Shown here: piece after piece, positions 7,921 through 15,068 of the stretch | Numbering within the stretch: position 1 is the stretch's first letter | Layout of the letters: the number at the start of each line of letters is the position of its first letter | Source: Bacillus siamensis KCTC 13613 | Lineage (GTDB): Bacteria > Bacillota > Bacilli > Bacillales > Bacillaceae | DNA length: 64,000 nucleotides | Direction: 5' to 3' | Assembly (NCBI RefSeq): GCF_000262045.1 | Contig: NZ_AJVF01000013.1 | Span: 589,868-653,867 of the forward strand | Program-made: the position numbers and the translations under genes | Notes under the pieces: model-generated | The model's database searches: none | Seen by the model: the letters and a program-made list of their open reading frames with translations, nothing else | What the model was told of the DNA's origin: nothing

Positions 7921-8802
7921 ATGCACACGATGTGGAAGGGTTCGATCAGTTTCGGCCTCGTCAATATCCCGGTCAAGCTCTTTGCGGCCACTGAAGATAA
8001 AGATATAAAATTCCGCAGTCTTCATAAAGAAGATCATGCGCCGATTAAATACGAAAAGATCTGTACCGGGTGTGAAAAGAGTCTGGAGCCGGATGAAATC
8101 GCTAAAGGCTATGAGTATGTAAAGGGAAAATACGTCATTTTGACAGACGAAGACCTGAAAGACGTAAAACAGGAACACGAAGAAAAAGCGGTTGAGATTG
8201 TTGACTTTGTCCAGCTGCAAGAGATTGATCCGATTTATTTTAACCGGTCTTATTATGTCGGCCCTGGAGACAACGGCACAAAAGCCTATACACTTTTGCG
8301 GGAAGCGCTGAGGACGACCGGTAAAATCGGGATTGCCTCTATTACGATCCGTTCTAAGCAGCAGCTTGCGATTCTTCGGGTGTATGACAACTGCATCGTG
8401 ATGGAATCCATTCATTATCCGGATGAAGTCAGAAACGCCGGACATGTGCCAGGCGTTCCGGAGCAGACAGCCGTTAATGAAAAAGAGCTGCAGACGGCGA
8501 TTACGTTAATTAATGAGCTGACAACCGAGTTTGAGCCAGAGCAATACGAAGACACATACCGGAAAGCCCTTCTCGCCAAAATTAATGATAAGCTTGAACA
8601 TGAAGAAGCGGGCGTAACACCGGCTGCTGCCGGCCCGCGCGAAGATGTCATTGATCTTGTCAGCGCCCTTCAGGCAAGCATCGACCGGACGAAGCGGCCG
8701 AATCGCGAGCAGGCTGCACCGGCACGGACAAAAGACGCCGCACCTGCAGGCGGCGAAGGCAAAAAGCGGAAGACGACCAGACAAAAAGCCGGAACGTCTT
8801 AA
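7921..8802 (+). CDS. ku: Ku DNA end-binding protein (non-homologous end joining)
   Basis: 293 aa, named ykoV in B. subtilis. The Ku core starts MHTMWKGSISFGLVNIPVKL and contains the CTGCEK stretch and the EIDPIYFNRSYYVGP block. A Lys/Arg/Ala-rich tail (about 260-293) resembles Ku tails that thread DNA. It forms a homodimeric ring on double-strand ends and recruits LigD, encoded 2 bp downstream. In B. subtilis this pair is made in the forespore under sigma-G and repairs breaks at germination. A strong ribosome site (AAAAGGAG) precedes the ATG. Confidence 0.95.
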   Translation: MHTMWKGSISFGLVNIPVKLFAATEDKDIKFRSLHKEDHAPIKYEKICTGCEKSLEPDEIAKGYEYVKGKYVILTDEDLKDVKQEHEEKAVEIVDFVQLQEIDPIYFNRSYYVGPGDNGTKAYTLLREALRTTGKIGIASITIRSKQQLAILRVYDNCIVMESIHYPDEVRNAGHVPGVPEQTAVNEKELQTAITLINELTTEFEPEQYEDTYRKALLAKINDKLEHEEAGVTPAAAGPREDVIDLVSALQASIDRTKRPNREQAAPARTKDAAPAGGEGKKRKTTRQKAGTS

Positions 8803-8804
8803 TC

Positions 8805-10640
8805 ATGGTGCTGACGATGCAGCCGATTTTGACCTCTTCACCGCCCATAGGCAGTGAGTGGCGCTATGAGGTAAAGTATGACGGATTCCGCTGTCTTCTC
8901 CGCATAGACGAAAGCGGCGTCACATTGACCAGCAGAAACGGCCAGACGCTGACGAATCAATTTCCGGAAATCACGGCTTTTGCGGCACGGTGTTTTCAGC
9001 ACATGAAAGACCGGTTCCCCATTACGCTTGACGGAGAGCTTGTCTATTTAATCAATCCGTACAGAGCGGACTTTGAACATATTCAAATCCGCGGGCGTTT
9101 AAAACGGGCAGAAGCCATTGAAACCACCGCCCATAGACGGCCGTGCCGCTTTCTGGCATTTGATCTCTTAGTTCTGGAAGGTGCCGGCATCGTCTCATTG
9201 CCGTATGTGAAGCGGAAGCGCGCCCTTTTCAAACTGTTTGAAGAAGCCAATCTTCCGAAAAGCCCCCATCACTTAGCGGAGGAAGCGATTCAGTACATTC
9301 CAGAGCACACTGACTTTGAAGCGCTCTGGGACAAGGTCGTCCGGTATGACGGAGAAGGAATAGTAGCAAAAAAAGCATCAAGCGGCTGGGCGGAAAATAA
9401 ACGGTCTCCCGACTGGCAGAAGTATAAACATATGAAAACGGCTCACGTGCTATTAACCGGGTTTAATCCGAAGAACGGGTATGTGACGGCCTCGGTATTA
9501 AAAGACGGCACCATTGTCCCGATCGCTTCCGTTTCCCACGGCATGCAGGCGGAAGAAAAAAACGCCGTCAGAACCATTATGGAGACTCACGGCAAAAAAC
9601 AAAAAAGCGGCGAGTATATACTTGAGCCTTCCATCTGTATGACCGTGCAGTATTTAACCATATTGCAGGACACGCTGCGTGAAGTGTCTTTTGTTTCTTT
9701 TAAGTTTGAAATGGATTGGACTGAATGTACGTATCAGCAGCTTATCCTCCGTTCTAAAACGCTGCCGCCGAAACTGCAGTTCACAAGCCTGGACAAGACC
9801 GTTTTTAAGAAGGCTGAAAAAAAGAAAGAGGATTTCCTTTGCTATATGGTGAAGATGAGCGATTTTCTTATACCCTTTCTCAAAGATCGGGCCGTCACGG
9901 TGATCCGTTATCCGCATGGGGCGCCGGGCGAATCTTTTTTTCAAAAAAACAAACCGGATTACACACCGGACTTTGTCTCAAGCGTATTTGACGGGAGCCA
10001 CGAACACATCGTATGCAGCAGCATACCGTCTCTTTTATGGCTCGCCAATCAGCTGGCGCTGGAATTTCACGTTCCGTTTCAGACCGTGCATTCTGAAAGG
10101 CCCGCAGAAATCGTCATTGACCTTGATCCTCCGTCAAGGAACGATTTTCCTATGGCCGTGGAGGCGGCGCATGTGCTGAAACAGCTGTTTGACTCATTCA
10201 GCATTACATCATTCCCGAAACTTTCCGGGAATAAAGGCATTCAGCTCTACATCCCGCTTTCACCGGAAGCATTCACCTATGAGGAGACCCGCGCGTTCAC
10301 AATGCTCATCGCCGATTATTGCGTCAGGACGCGTCCGGATCTTTTTACGACAGAGCGGTTTATCAAAAACCGAAACGGCAGGCTCTACCTTGATTATTTG
10401 CAGCATGCCGAAGGAAAAACGATCATCGCTCCTTATTCGACCCGGGGCAATGAACTAGGAACGGTTGCCGCCCCTCTTTATTGGAACGAAGTCAACTCCT
10501 CTTTAACACCCGATGATTATACGATTGATACAGTGGTGAATCGGGTCAGGACAGAGGGAGATCCGTTTTATGATTTTTACCGGAATCCGCAGGACGGCCC
10601 GCTTTCAAACGTGCTTGAGCAAATCAAGAGAAAGAGCTGA
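8805..10640 (+). CDS. ligD: LigD, bifunctional ATP-dependent DNA ligase/polymerase for NHEJ
   Basis: 611 aa, named ykoU in B. subtilis. The ligase domain is N-terminal (about 1-310), with adenylation lysine K24 in EVKYDGFR and motif V as WQKYKH. The polymerase (primase-like) domain is C-terminal (about 325-605), with the catalytic VIDLDPPS Asp pair. There is no phosphoesterase domain, matching the Bacillus LigD order and length. It is translated right after ku with a 2-nt gap and works with it on double-strand ends during spore germination. Confidence 0.95.
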   Translation: MVLTMQPILTSSPPIGSEWRYEVKYDGFRCLLRIDESGVTLTSRNGQTLTNQFPEITAFAARCFQHMKDRFPITLDGELVYLINPYRADFEHIQIRGRLKRAEAIETTAHRRPCRFLAFDLLVLEGAGIVSLPYVKRKRALFKLFEEANLPKSPHHLAEEAIQYIPEHTDFEALWDKVVRYDGEGIVAKKASSGWAENKRSPDWQKYKHMKTAHVLLTGFNPKNGYVTASVLKDGTIVPIASVSHGMQAEEKNAVRTIMETHGKKQKSGEYILEPSICMTVQYLTILQDTLREVSFVSFKFEMDWTECTYQQLILRSKTLPPKLQFTSLDKTVFKKAEKKKEDFLCYMVKMSDFLIPFLKDRAVTVIRYPHGAPGESFFQKNKPDYTPDFVSSVFDGSHEHIVCSSIPSLLWLANQLALEFHVPFQTVHSERPAEIVIDLDPPSRNDFPMAVEAAHVLKQLFDSFSITSFPKLSGNKGIQLYIPLSPEAFTYEETRAFTMLIADYCVRTRPDLFTTERFIKNRNGRLYLDYLQHAEGKTIIAPYSTRGNELGTVAAPLYWNEVNSSLTPDDYTIDTVVNRVRTEGDPFYDFYRNPQDGPLSNVLEQIKRKS

Positions 10641-10660
10641 CGCTTTTCGTCAGCTCTTTT
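10633..10660. terminator. Shared bidirectional terminator of ligD and ykoP
   Basis: A perfect stem AGAGCTGACG/CGTCAGCTCT around a TTTT loop is followed by T residues on the plus strand and preceded by A residues. It contains the stop codons of both convergent genes. Confidence 0.85.
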
Positions 10661-11204
10661 CAGTCTGATACGTGCACATCAGTTTTTCTTTGGAAATGAA
10701 TAAATAGCAGGAATAAGGAATGTTTTTGAGGGTGAGCTGTTTTTCAGTAAAATATAATATCGGAATATGTGCCGCTTTTTTAAACAGCCTGTAGCAGCAG
10801 CTGGACGGCTTTATCACATCAAATCCGAGTCTTGCCGCCCCTTTATGAAGCATCGTAATGCCGACGACGCCTTTAATCTCGTCTTTCCGTTTATGCTGAT
10901 TAATATAATCAGCTAAATGAGGCATGGATTGATAAACCTTTTGATATAGCATAATCCCCCTTCTGACCGCGCTTTCAATAGGCTGCAGCTCTTTCAGGAG
11001 TTTGACGTTATGAAGATGAATCTTGACTAACACGTCATTTTTTTTAATTCTGGTTCCGTCGCTCAGGATGACCTCTTTCCCTTTATATCTTGTCAAACGA
11101 ACGCGGAATACATTCGATTGCTGTTTATCAATCAGCGTCAGCCGGGTAAAGAAGAAATAAAGCGGATCAAGTAAGTACCATATAGTCAGCAGACAGCTTC
11201 TCAC
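10650..11204 (-). CDS. ykoP: YkoP-like conserved protein
   Basis: 184 aa, starting GTG after AAGGTGAA. The N-terminus is hydrophobic (CLLTIWYLLDPLYFFF, about residues 4-19), so it may be membrane-associated. The rest is basic and globular, with no catalytic motif I recognise. Length and sequence recall B. subtilis YkoP, a protein of unknown function. From memory, in strain 168 it sits with ykoN, ykoQ, ykoS and ykoT next to ligD. Those neighbours are absent here, which leaves ykoP alone. Confidence 0.65.
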   Translation of the reverse strand: MRSCLLTIWYLLDPLYFFFTRLTLIDKQQSNVFRVRLTRYKGKEVILSDGTRIKKNDVLVKIHLHNVKLLKELQPIESAVRRGIMLYQKVYQSMPHLADYINQHKRKDEIKGVVGITMLHKGAARLGFDVIKPSSCCYRLFKKAAHIPILYFTEKQLTLKNIPYSCYLFISKEKLMCTYQTEKS

Positions 11205-11334
11205 ACGTTCACCTTCTTTATATTCAAAGCACTTTCATATTTTGGCATGGGGCATGTCACATTATGATTGGTAAATAATGATGCCGCCCTGTATCAGCAT
11301 ATGCAAAATCGGCTTCAGGCTCTACCGTCGGACA

Positions 11335-11366
11335 GAAAAAAACACTCTCCTTGAAGAAGAGTGTTT
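11335..11366 (-). terminator. Terminator of ykoM
   Basis: The AACACTCT..AGAGTGTT hairpin (11341-11365) is followed by a T-run on the minus strand, 15 bp after the ykoM stop. Confidence 0.8.
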
Positions 11367-11380
11367 GTATCCGCTTTCTT

Positions 11381-11845
11381 TTAACGGAAAAGCAAGTGCT
11401 GGCTGTGAATCCCCGCTTTTTTCAATAAGGCAATCAGCTGTTCCTGTTCCTCAGGCATAAGTCCTGAAAACGCTCTCGCAATTCTCAATGAATGAATCGG
11501 ATAAATTTTGTCTAAATACTCATTTCCTTTATCAGTTAAATGGGCGTAAACAGACCGTTTGTCCTTCGGGTCTTGTTCTCTGACCAAAAACCCGTTTCTT
11601 TCAAGCTTGTCGATGACATAGGTGACATTCCCGCTGACAAGCAAAAGACGCGACCCGATTTGCTGGAGCTTTTGCGGGCCTCTCGTATACAGCAGCTCCA
11701 AAACGGCAAATTCAGTCGGATTAAAACCGTGTTCTTTACTGTCGCGGATGCTGTGTTCAGATACACTTTTGAAAGCCCTTGCAAAAACTTTGTACAAATT
11801 CATCGAACGCATCACTTCTTCTTCATTAAATGATAATCTCATCAT
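11381..11845 (-). CDS. ykoM: MarR-family transcriptional regulator YkoM
   Basis: 154 aa winged-helix protein. The recognition helix region (PQKLQQIGSRLLLVSGNVTYVIDKLE, about 75-100) and wing (VREQDPKDKRSVYAHLT) are typical of MarR. In this superfamily a ligand or oxidation normally releases a homodimer from a palindrome near its own promoter. The inverted repeat TGTAA-N4-TTACA lies 36 bp upstream of the start and is a plausible operator. The ligand is unknown. No obvious target gene is adjacent, so autoregulation plus a distant target is likely. Confidence 0.85.
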   Translation of the reverse strand: MMRLSFNEEEVMRSMNLYKVFARAFKSVSEHSIRDSKEHGFNPTEFAVLELLYTRGPQKLQQIGSRLLLVSGNVTYVIDKLERNGFLVREQDPKDKRSVYAHLTDKGNEYLDKIYPIHSLRIARAFSGLMPEEQEQLIALLKKAGIHSQHLLFR

Positions 11846-11881
11846 ATCTACCCCGTATTTAAGATTTTTATAAAAAAATAA

Positions 11882-11895
11882 TGTAAACCCTTACA
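11882..11895. promoter_or_regulatory. Candidate YkoM operator
   Basis: The perfect inverted repeat TGTAA-ACCC-TTACA lies in the ykoM promoter region. It is assigned to YkoM by position and MarR-type symmetry only. Confidence 0.4.
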
Positions 11896-11963
11896 ATTCA
11901 TAAGAGTCGTTCTTTGTTTTATATTCTATTCGTGCCGTTTTTCAGAATTCCTTCTTTTTTATA

Positions 11964-12004
11964 TAAAAAAATACCCTTATACATCATTTAATTTGTATAA
12001 GGGT
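11964..12004 (-). terminator. Terminator of ykzB-ykoL
   Basis: A perfect 11-bp stem, ACCCTTATACA/TGTATAAGGGT (11973-11983 with 11994-12004), is followed by seven T on the minus strand. It overlaps the last codons of ykoL. Confidence 0.85.
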
Positions 12005-12170
12005 TTCGTTCTTTATAGGGAATGTTCCGGAAAAAATACGCGTATTCCTTTCTCAGCTCCGTGATTGTCATGGAGTTCAGTATTTCTTTCGTATAGACTC
12101 CGATCTGAAGAAGCTTTTTGGAATAATGGTTTCTCTCTTTGTCCAGTGCATTTTGAAACAAATGACTCAT
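11988..12170 (-). CDS. ykoL: YkoL, small TnrA-controlled stress protein
   Basis: 60 aa, charged and soluble, with a Tyr-rich C-terminus (KEYAYFFRNIPYKERNPYTN). It matches B. subtilis YkoL in length and in position downstream of ykzB and near tnrA. Its molecular function is unknown. In B. subtilis it is induced by TnrA in nitrogen limitation and also responds to phosphate starvation. It is the second gene of the ykzB-ykoL unit. Confidence 0.8.
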   Translation of the reverse strand: MSHLFQNALDKERNHYSKKLLQIGVYTKEILNSMTITELRKEYAYFFRNIPYKERNPYTN

Positions 12171-12259
12171 GACGCCCTCCTTTGTTTTCCGTTATTCTAT
12201 GATCAGAATACCGCTTTTATTTCAATGACGTATGAAGCCATTGTAAAACTTATGTGGAA

Positions 12260-12415
12260 TTATGATGTTTTTCGGTAAAGTCCGTTCTGGACAGCTCTGA
12301 GCAGCGGAAAAGCATGTTCCCCGGCAATCTGCATAAACGTCTCGAGCATTTCATCGCGTTTCATATCTAATTCAATGATTTCTTTTGCCAGCGAAACCGC
12401 TTTTTCTTTCTCCAT
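12260..12415 (-). CDS. ykzB: YkzB, small TnrA-controlled protein
   Basis: A 51-aa ORF read directly from the sequence: it starts MEKEKAVSLAKEIIELDMKR and ends GLYRKTS, with an AGGAAGG ribosome site upstream. It is an amphipathic, mostly helical small protein of unknown function. Its length and position match ykzB of B. subtilis. The divergent tnrA gene and a TnrA-like box centred about 49 bp upstream of its predicted start point indicate nitrogen control together with ykoL. Confidence 0.85.
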   Translation of the reverse strand: MEKEKAVSLAKEIIELDMKRDEMLETFMQIAGEHAFPLLRAVQNGLYRKTS

Positions 12416-12448
12416 TCATATCCTTCCTCTCATTGTATCTGTAAAGTA

Positions 12449-12500
12449 AGCATAAAACGGGATACAGAGCCATGCATTAACCTTGTTAATTTTTCTGACG
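12449..12500 (-). promoter_or_regulatory. TnrA-activated promoter of ykzB-ykoL
   Basis: TGTTA-N7-TGACG (12484-12500) differs from the TnrA consensus TGTNA-N7-TNACA at one constrained base. A -10-like TATGCT (12449-12454, minus strand) places the box centre about 49 bp from the start point, the usual activating position for TnrA. Confidence 0.55.
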
Positions 12501-12526
12501 CTTTTTTTCTAAAATCTTCTATTTCA

Positions 12527-12578
12527 CGTCAGAAAACCTGACAAGCGTCAGGTTTTTTCTCTTTTTTTCTTATATAAT
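12527..12578 (+). promoter_or_regulatory. TnrA-activated promoter of tnrA with overlapping hairpin
   Basis: CGTCA-N7-TGACA (12527-12543) again has one mismatch to the TnrA box and is centred about 50 bp before the predicted start, given the TATAAT at 12573-12578. The box partly overlaps a CCTGAC-AAGC-GTCAGG hairpin followed by TTTTTT (12537-12556), which may end incoming transcripts. Confidence 0.55.
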
Positions 12579-12607
12579 ATGAGTAAAAGACATCCAGGGG
12601 TGGAAAA

Positions 12608-12940
12608 ATGACGACAGACGAACAATCTTACAAAGATAAAAAAGTAATCTCGATCGGCATTGTAAGCGAATTAACCGGATTGTCAGTCAGGCAGATCAGA
12701 TACTATGAAGAACGGAAATTAATTTACCCGCAGCGCTCATCGCGGGGAACGAGAAAATATTCCTTCGCGGACGTTGAGCGGCTGATGGATATTGCCAACA
12801 AGCGTGAGGACGGCGTGCAGACGGCTGAGATTTTAAAAGACATGCGCAAAAAAGAGCAGGCCCTCAAAAACGACCCGCAGCTCCGCAAGAAAATGCTGGA
12901 AGGACAGCTTAATGCCCATTTTAAATATAAAAACCGCTGA
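12608..12940 (+). CDS. tnrA: TnrA, global nitrogen regulator (MerR family)
   Basis: 110 aa, the B. subtilis length. The MerR-type winged HTH ([26 protein letters not shown], about 15-40) is followed by the short C-terminal tail ([13 protein letters not shown]) that contacts feedback-inhibited glutamine synthetase. TnrA activates nitrogen-scavenging genes when glutamine is low and is sequestered by glutamine synthetase when it is plentiful. Twin TnrA-like boxes in the tnrA/ykzB intergenic region point to autoactivation and shared control. Confidence 0.96.
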   Translation: MTTDEQSYKDKKVISIGIVSELTGLSVRQIRYYEERKLIYPQRSSRGTRKYSFADVERLMDIANKREDGVQTAEILKDMRKKEQALKNDPQLRKKMLEGQLNAHFKYKNR

Positions 12941-12941
12941 C

Positions 12942-12978
12942 AAAAAAAGTCCGCCTCCTAATGAGACGGACCTTTTTT
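12942..12978. terminator. Bidirectional terminator between tnrA and mgtE
   Basis: The hairpin GTCCGCCTC/GAGACGGAC (one mispair) is flanked by A7 and T7, serving both convergent genes. Confidence 0.9.
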
Positions 12979-14333
12979 TATAAAGCATGAAGAAATGCAG
13001 TTGCAATGCCGAAATAAATTAATAAGGACAAAATATCGTTCAGCGTCGTAATCAGCGGCCCGGATGCAATCGCCGGGTCTATGTTCAGTTTATGAAGAAT
13101 AATAGGGACGATCGTTCCGGCCATCGTACCGATAATCAGCGTTGCAAGCAGCGATGAACCGACGACAAAACCGAGCGTTAAGTCTTTCTGCCAGACGGTT
13201 GCGACAATTGTAATCGCAATCGCACAGACAATACCGATGTAGATGCCGGCTCTTAATTCCCGGAAAATCAGTTTAAAGATGGTTTTTTTATTCATTTCTT
13301 CTTTAGCCAATCCTCTGATAACGACAGCGAGCGACTGTGTGCCTGTATTTCCCGTCGTTCCCGCGATCATCGGCATGAAAAATGCGAGGGCGACTACTTT
13401 TTGCAATGTATCTTCAAAATAATTCAGGATGCTTCCGGAAATCAATCCGATAAACAAAAGGAGAATGAGCCACGGCAAGCGGCGGTACGCCGCCACGTAC
13501 GCTTTCGTATCAAATGTAATCGCCTTACCGGAGGCGGCGAATTTTTCGTAATCTTCATCAGCCTCTTTAATCACGACGTCGATAATATCATCGACAGTGA
13601 CGATGCCGACAAGCACATTATTTTCTTCAACGATGGGAATGGCTAAAAAGTCATACCGCTGGATCAGCCGGGCGACTTCTTCCTGATCCTGGAGCACCCC
13701 GGCCGAGATGACACGCGTAAACATGAGATCCTGCACTTTATCTTCAGGCTCGCCGAGAATTAAATCTCTGTAAGAGAGCACCCCGACAAGCTGCTTGCTG
13801 TCATTAATCACGTACAAGTAGTTAATTGATTCTGCGATTTCCGCAAAGCTTTTCAGCTTCACGACCGCATCTTTTACTGTATAATGCTGGGGAATCCAGA
13901 CGAAGCGGTTCGTCATCATCCGGCCCGCGGATTCTTGCGGATAGTTCATCAAAAGCTGTACGGCCTTTGATTCCTCGGCCTCCATGCTGGACAAAAGCTG
14001 CTCTTTCAGCTCTTCATCCATCTCTTCCAGCAAAGCGGCGAGATCGTCGTTATCCATTTTATTCATTGCGAGAGTGGCTTTCGTTTTACCGACTTTATGG
14101 AGAACGGCAAGCTGAAATTCCCGCTCCAGCTCTCCGATCATATCGGTGATGTCATCAACCGTCATATATGACAGATAGCGTGCCCGGTGCTTTTCCGGCA
14201 TTTCTTTAAATAAAAAGGCCATATCATAGGGCTGAAGCTCGTCTATCATGTTTCGGAATTCTTTTATTTTTCCGTCCCGCAATAAAATGATAATGCGTAA
14301 TATGAGTTCGTCATAGGTCATGTTTTGGACCAT
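12978..14333 (-). CDS. mgtE: MgtE magnesium transporter/channel
   Basis: 451 aa, named ykoK in early B. subtilis annotation. Domains in order: cytosolic MgtE_N superhelix (about 10-130), tandem CBS domains (about 135-255), connecting helix, and a five-helix membrane domain with the pore signature PMIAGTTGNTGTQSLAVVIRG and the SGPLITTLND..S motif. It is the main Mg(II) uptake path and is gated by cytosolic Mg(II) through the CBS domains. Transcription is controlled by the upstream M-box. The start (ATGGTCCAAAAC) follows AAAGGAGG, which overlaps the stop of a 39-codon leader ORF. Confidence 0.96.
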   Translation of the reverse strand: MVQNMTYDELILRIIILLRDGKIKEFRNMIDELQPYDMAFLFKEMPEKHRARYLSYMTVDDITDMIGELEREFQLAVLHKVGKTKATLAMNKMDNDDLAALLEEMDEELKEQLLSSMEAEESKAVQLLMNYPQESAGRMMTNRFVWIPQHYTVKDAVVKLKSFAEIAESINYLYVINDSKQLVGVLSYRDLILGEPEDKVQDLMFTRVISAGVLQDQEEVARLIQRYDFLAIPIVEENNVLVGIVTVDDIIDVVIKEADEDYEKFAASGKAITFDTKAYVAAYRRLPWLILLLFIGLISGSILNYFEDTLQKVVALAFFMPMIAGTTGNTGTQSLAVVIRGLAKEEMNKKTIFKLIFRELRAGIYIGIVCAIAITIVATVWQKDLTLGFVVGSSLLATLIIGTMAGTIVPIILHKLNIDPAIASGPLITTLNDILSLLIYFGIATAFLHAL

Positions 14334-14350
14334 CGGGACTCGTACCTCCT

Positions 14351-14470
14351 TTACGGAGACGCGCCGTCCGTCAAGGGAAGTGCGGCGGTTTGTCTCCTCA
14401 TCATGTCGTCACTGGTTATCTGGCTGTATATGGGTACTTCTTCTGACATACTCGAATGGGGAGAATCCAT
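14351..14470 (-). CDS. Possible 39-aa leader peptide upstream of mgtE
   Basis: A small ORF lies between the M-box terminator and mgtE. It begins MDSPHSSMSEEVPIYSQITS and ends PLTDGASP. The start ATG (14470) follows an excellent AAGGAGGTG site (14477-14485) with six-base spacing. Its TAA stop overlaps the AAAGGAGG of mgtE, which suggests translational coupling. It is Ser/Pro/acidic-rich with no membrane segment. No homologue is known to me. It could tune mgtE translation after the riboswitch decision, or be unexpressed. Confidence 0.5.
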   Translation of the reverse strand: MDSPHSSMSEEVPIYSQITSDDMMRRQTAALPLTDGASP

Positions 14471-14514
14471 ACTCCGCACCTCCTTATCATGCTCAGTCAT
14501 GTACGTTTTGAGGC

Positions 14515-14728
14515 ATAAAAAAAACCTTCCGAAATGAAGGCGAAAACAAGCACGGCAAATAAACGTGCGGGGCCTTCATTCGTAGAGCTTTAGCACTGTA
14601 TGGCATAGGACAATCATCCAGCTGCGTTAAGAATCACCTTATGTCGATGATTCCTGTTGACCCATTGGCGTCTTTGGACATTTTTGGGCAGCAGCGTATC
14701 TCCATACAGGAGCCTCACCTAACGAAGT
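14515..14728 (-). promoter_or_regulatory. M-box (ykoK) magnesium riboswitch of mgtE
   Basis: On the minus strand the aptamer opens CTTCGTTAGGTGAGGCTCC (about 14728 downward), then shows the conserved GGAGATACGCTGCTGCCC, GACGCCAATGGGTCAACAG and TAAGGTGATTCTTAACGCAG blocks. The expression platform has an ATGAAGGC/GCCTTCAT antiterminator stem and a CCTTC-ATTTCG-GAAGG terminator followed by eight T (14515-14540). High Mg(II) favours termination. Confidence 0.95.
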
Positions 14729-14805
14729 TGTTATTTGAATTGACACACTGAGATTACAGAAAAAAAAGGAATGTGTCAACCTTTAAATTGTTATTTCAGC
14801 ATATG

Positions 14806-14849
14806 CCTATAAAATAAACGGAATAAAGGCATAAAGCCCTTATTCCGGC
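14806..14849 (-). terminator. Terminator of the small 14.8-kb gene
   Basis: The hairpin CGGAATAAGGGC..GCCTTTATTCCG is followed by TTTATTTTAT on the minus strand. It overlaps the end of the small gene. Confidence 0.75.
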
Positions 14850-14977
14850 AAATTGCTTTCATCTTCTTCTGAAAGTAAATGATATGATTCATGCAGCATG
14901 AGCGCGTATTCCCCTTCTTTTGTCGGGTGCGGTACATACTCAGCCTCGTTGATATACTGCTCTTCCCTTTTCTTCAC
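14840..14977 (-). CDS. Small hypothetical protein, 45 aa
   Basis: The ORF starts GTG at 14977, eight bases after a strong AAAAGGAGGT site. A longer ATG start at 15052 exists, but it has a weaker ribosome site. The protein is hydrophilic and acidic (KKREEQYINEAEYVPHPTKE ... LLSEEDESNLPE). I do not recognise a family. It lies between the M-box region and a spore-type LysM-GH18 gene and has its own terminator, so it is probably expressed. Function unknown. Confidence 0.6.
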   Translation of the reverse strand: MKKREEQYINEAEYVPHPTKEGEYALMLHESYHLLSEEDESNLPE

Positions 14978-15068
14978 AGAACAGACCTCCTTTTCAACTT
15001 TAGATTGTCCAAAAGAAGATCCGTTATCATAAGAAAGAAAAACTCTCCGCAAAAGCGGGGCAATGCAG

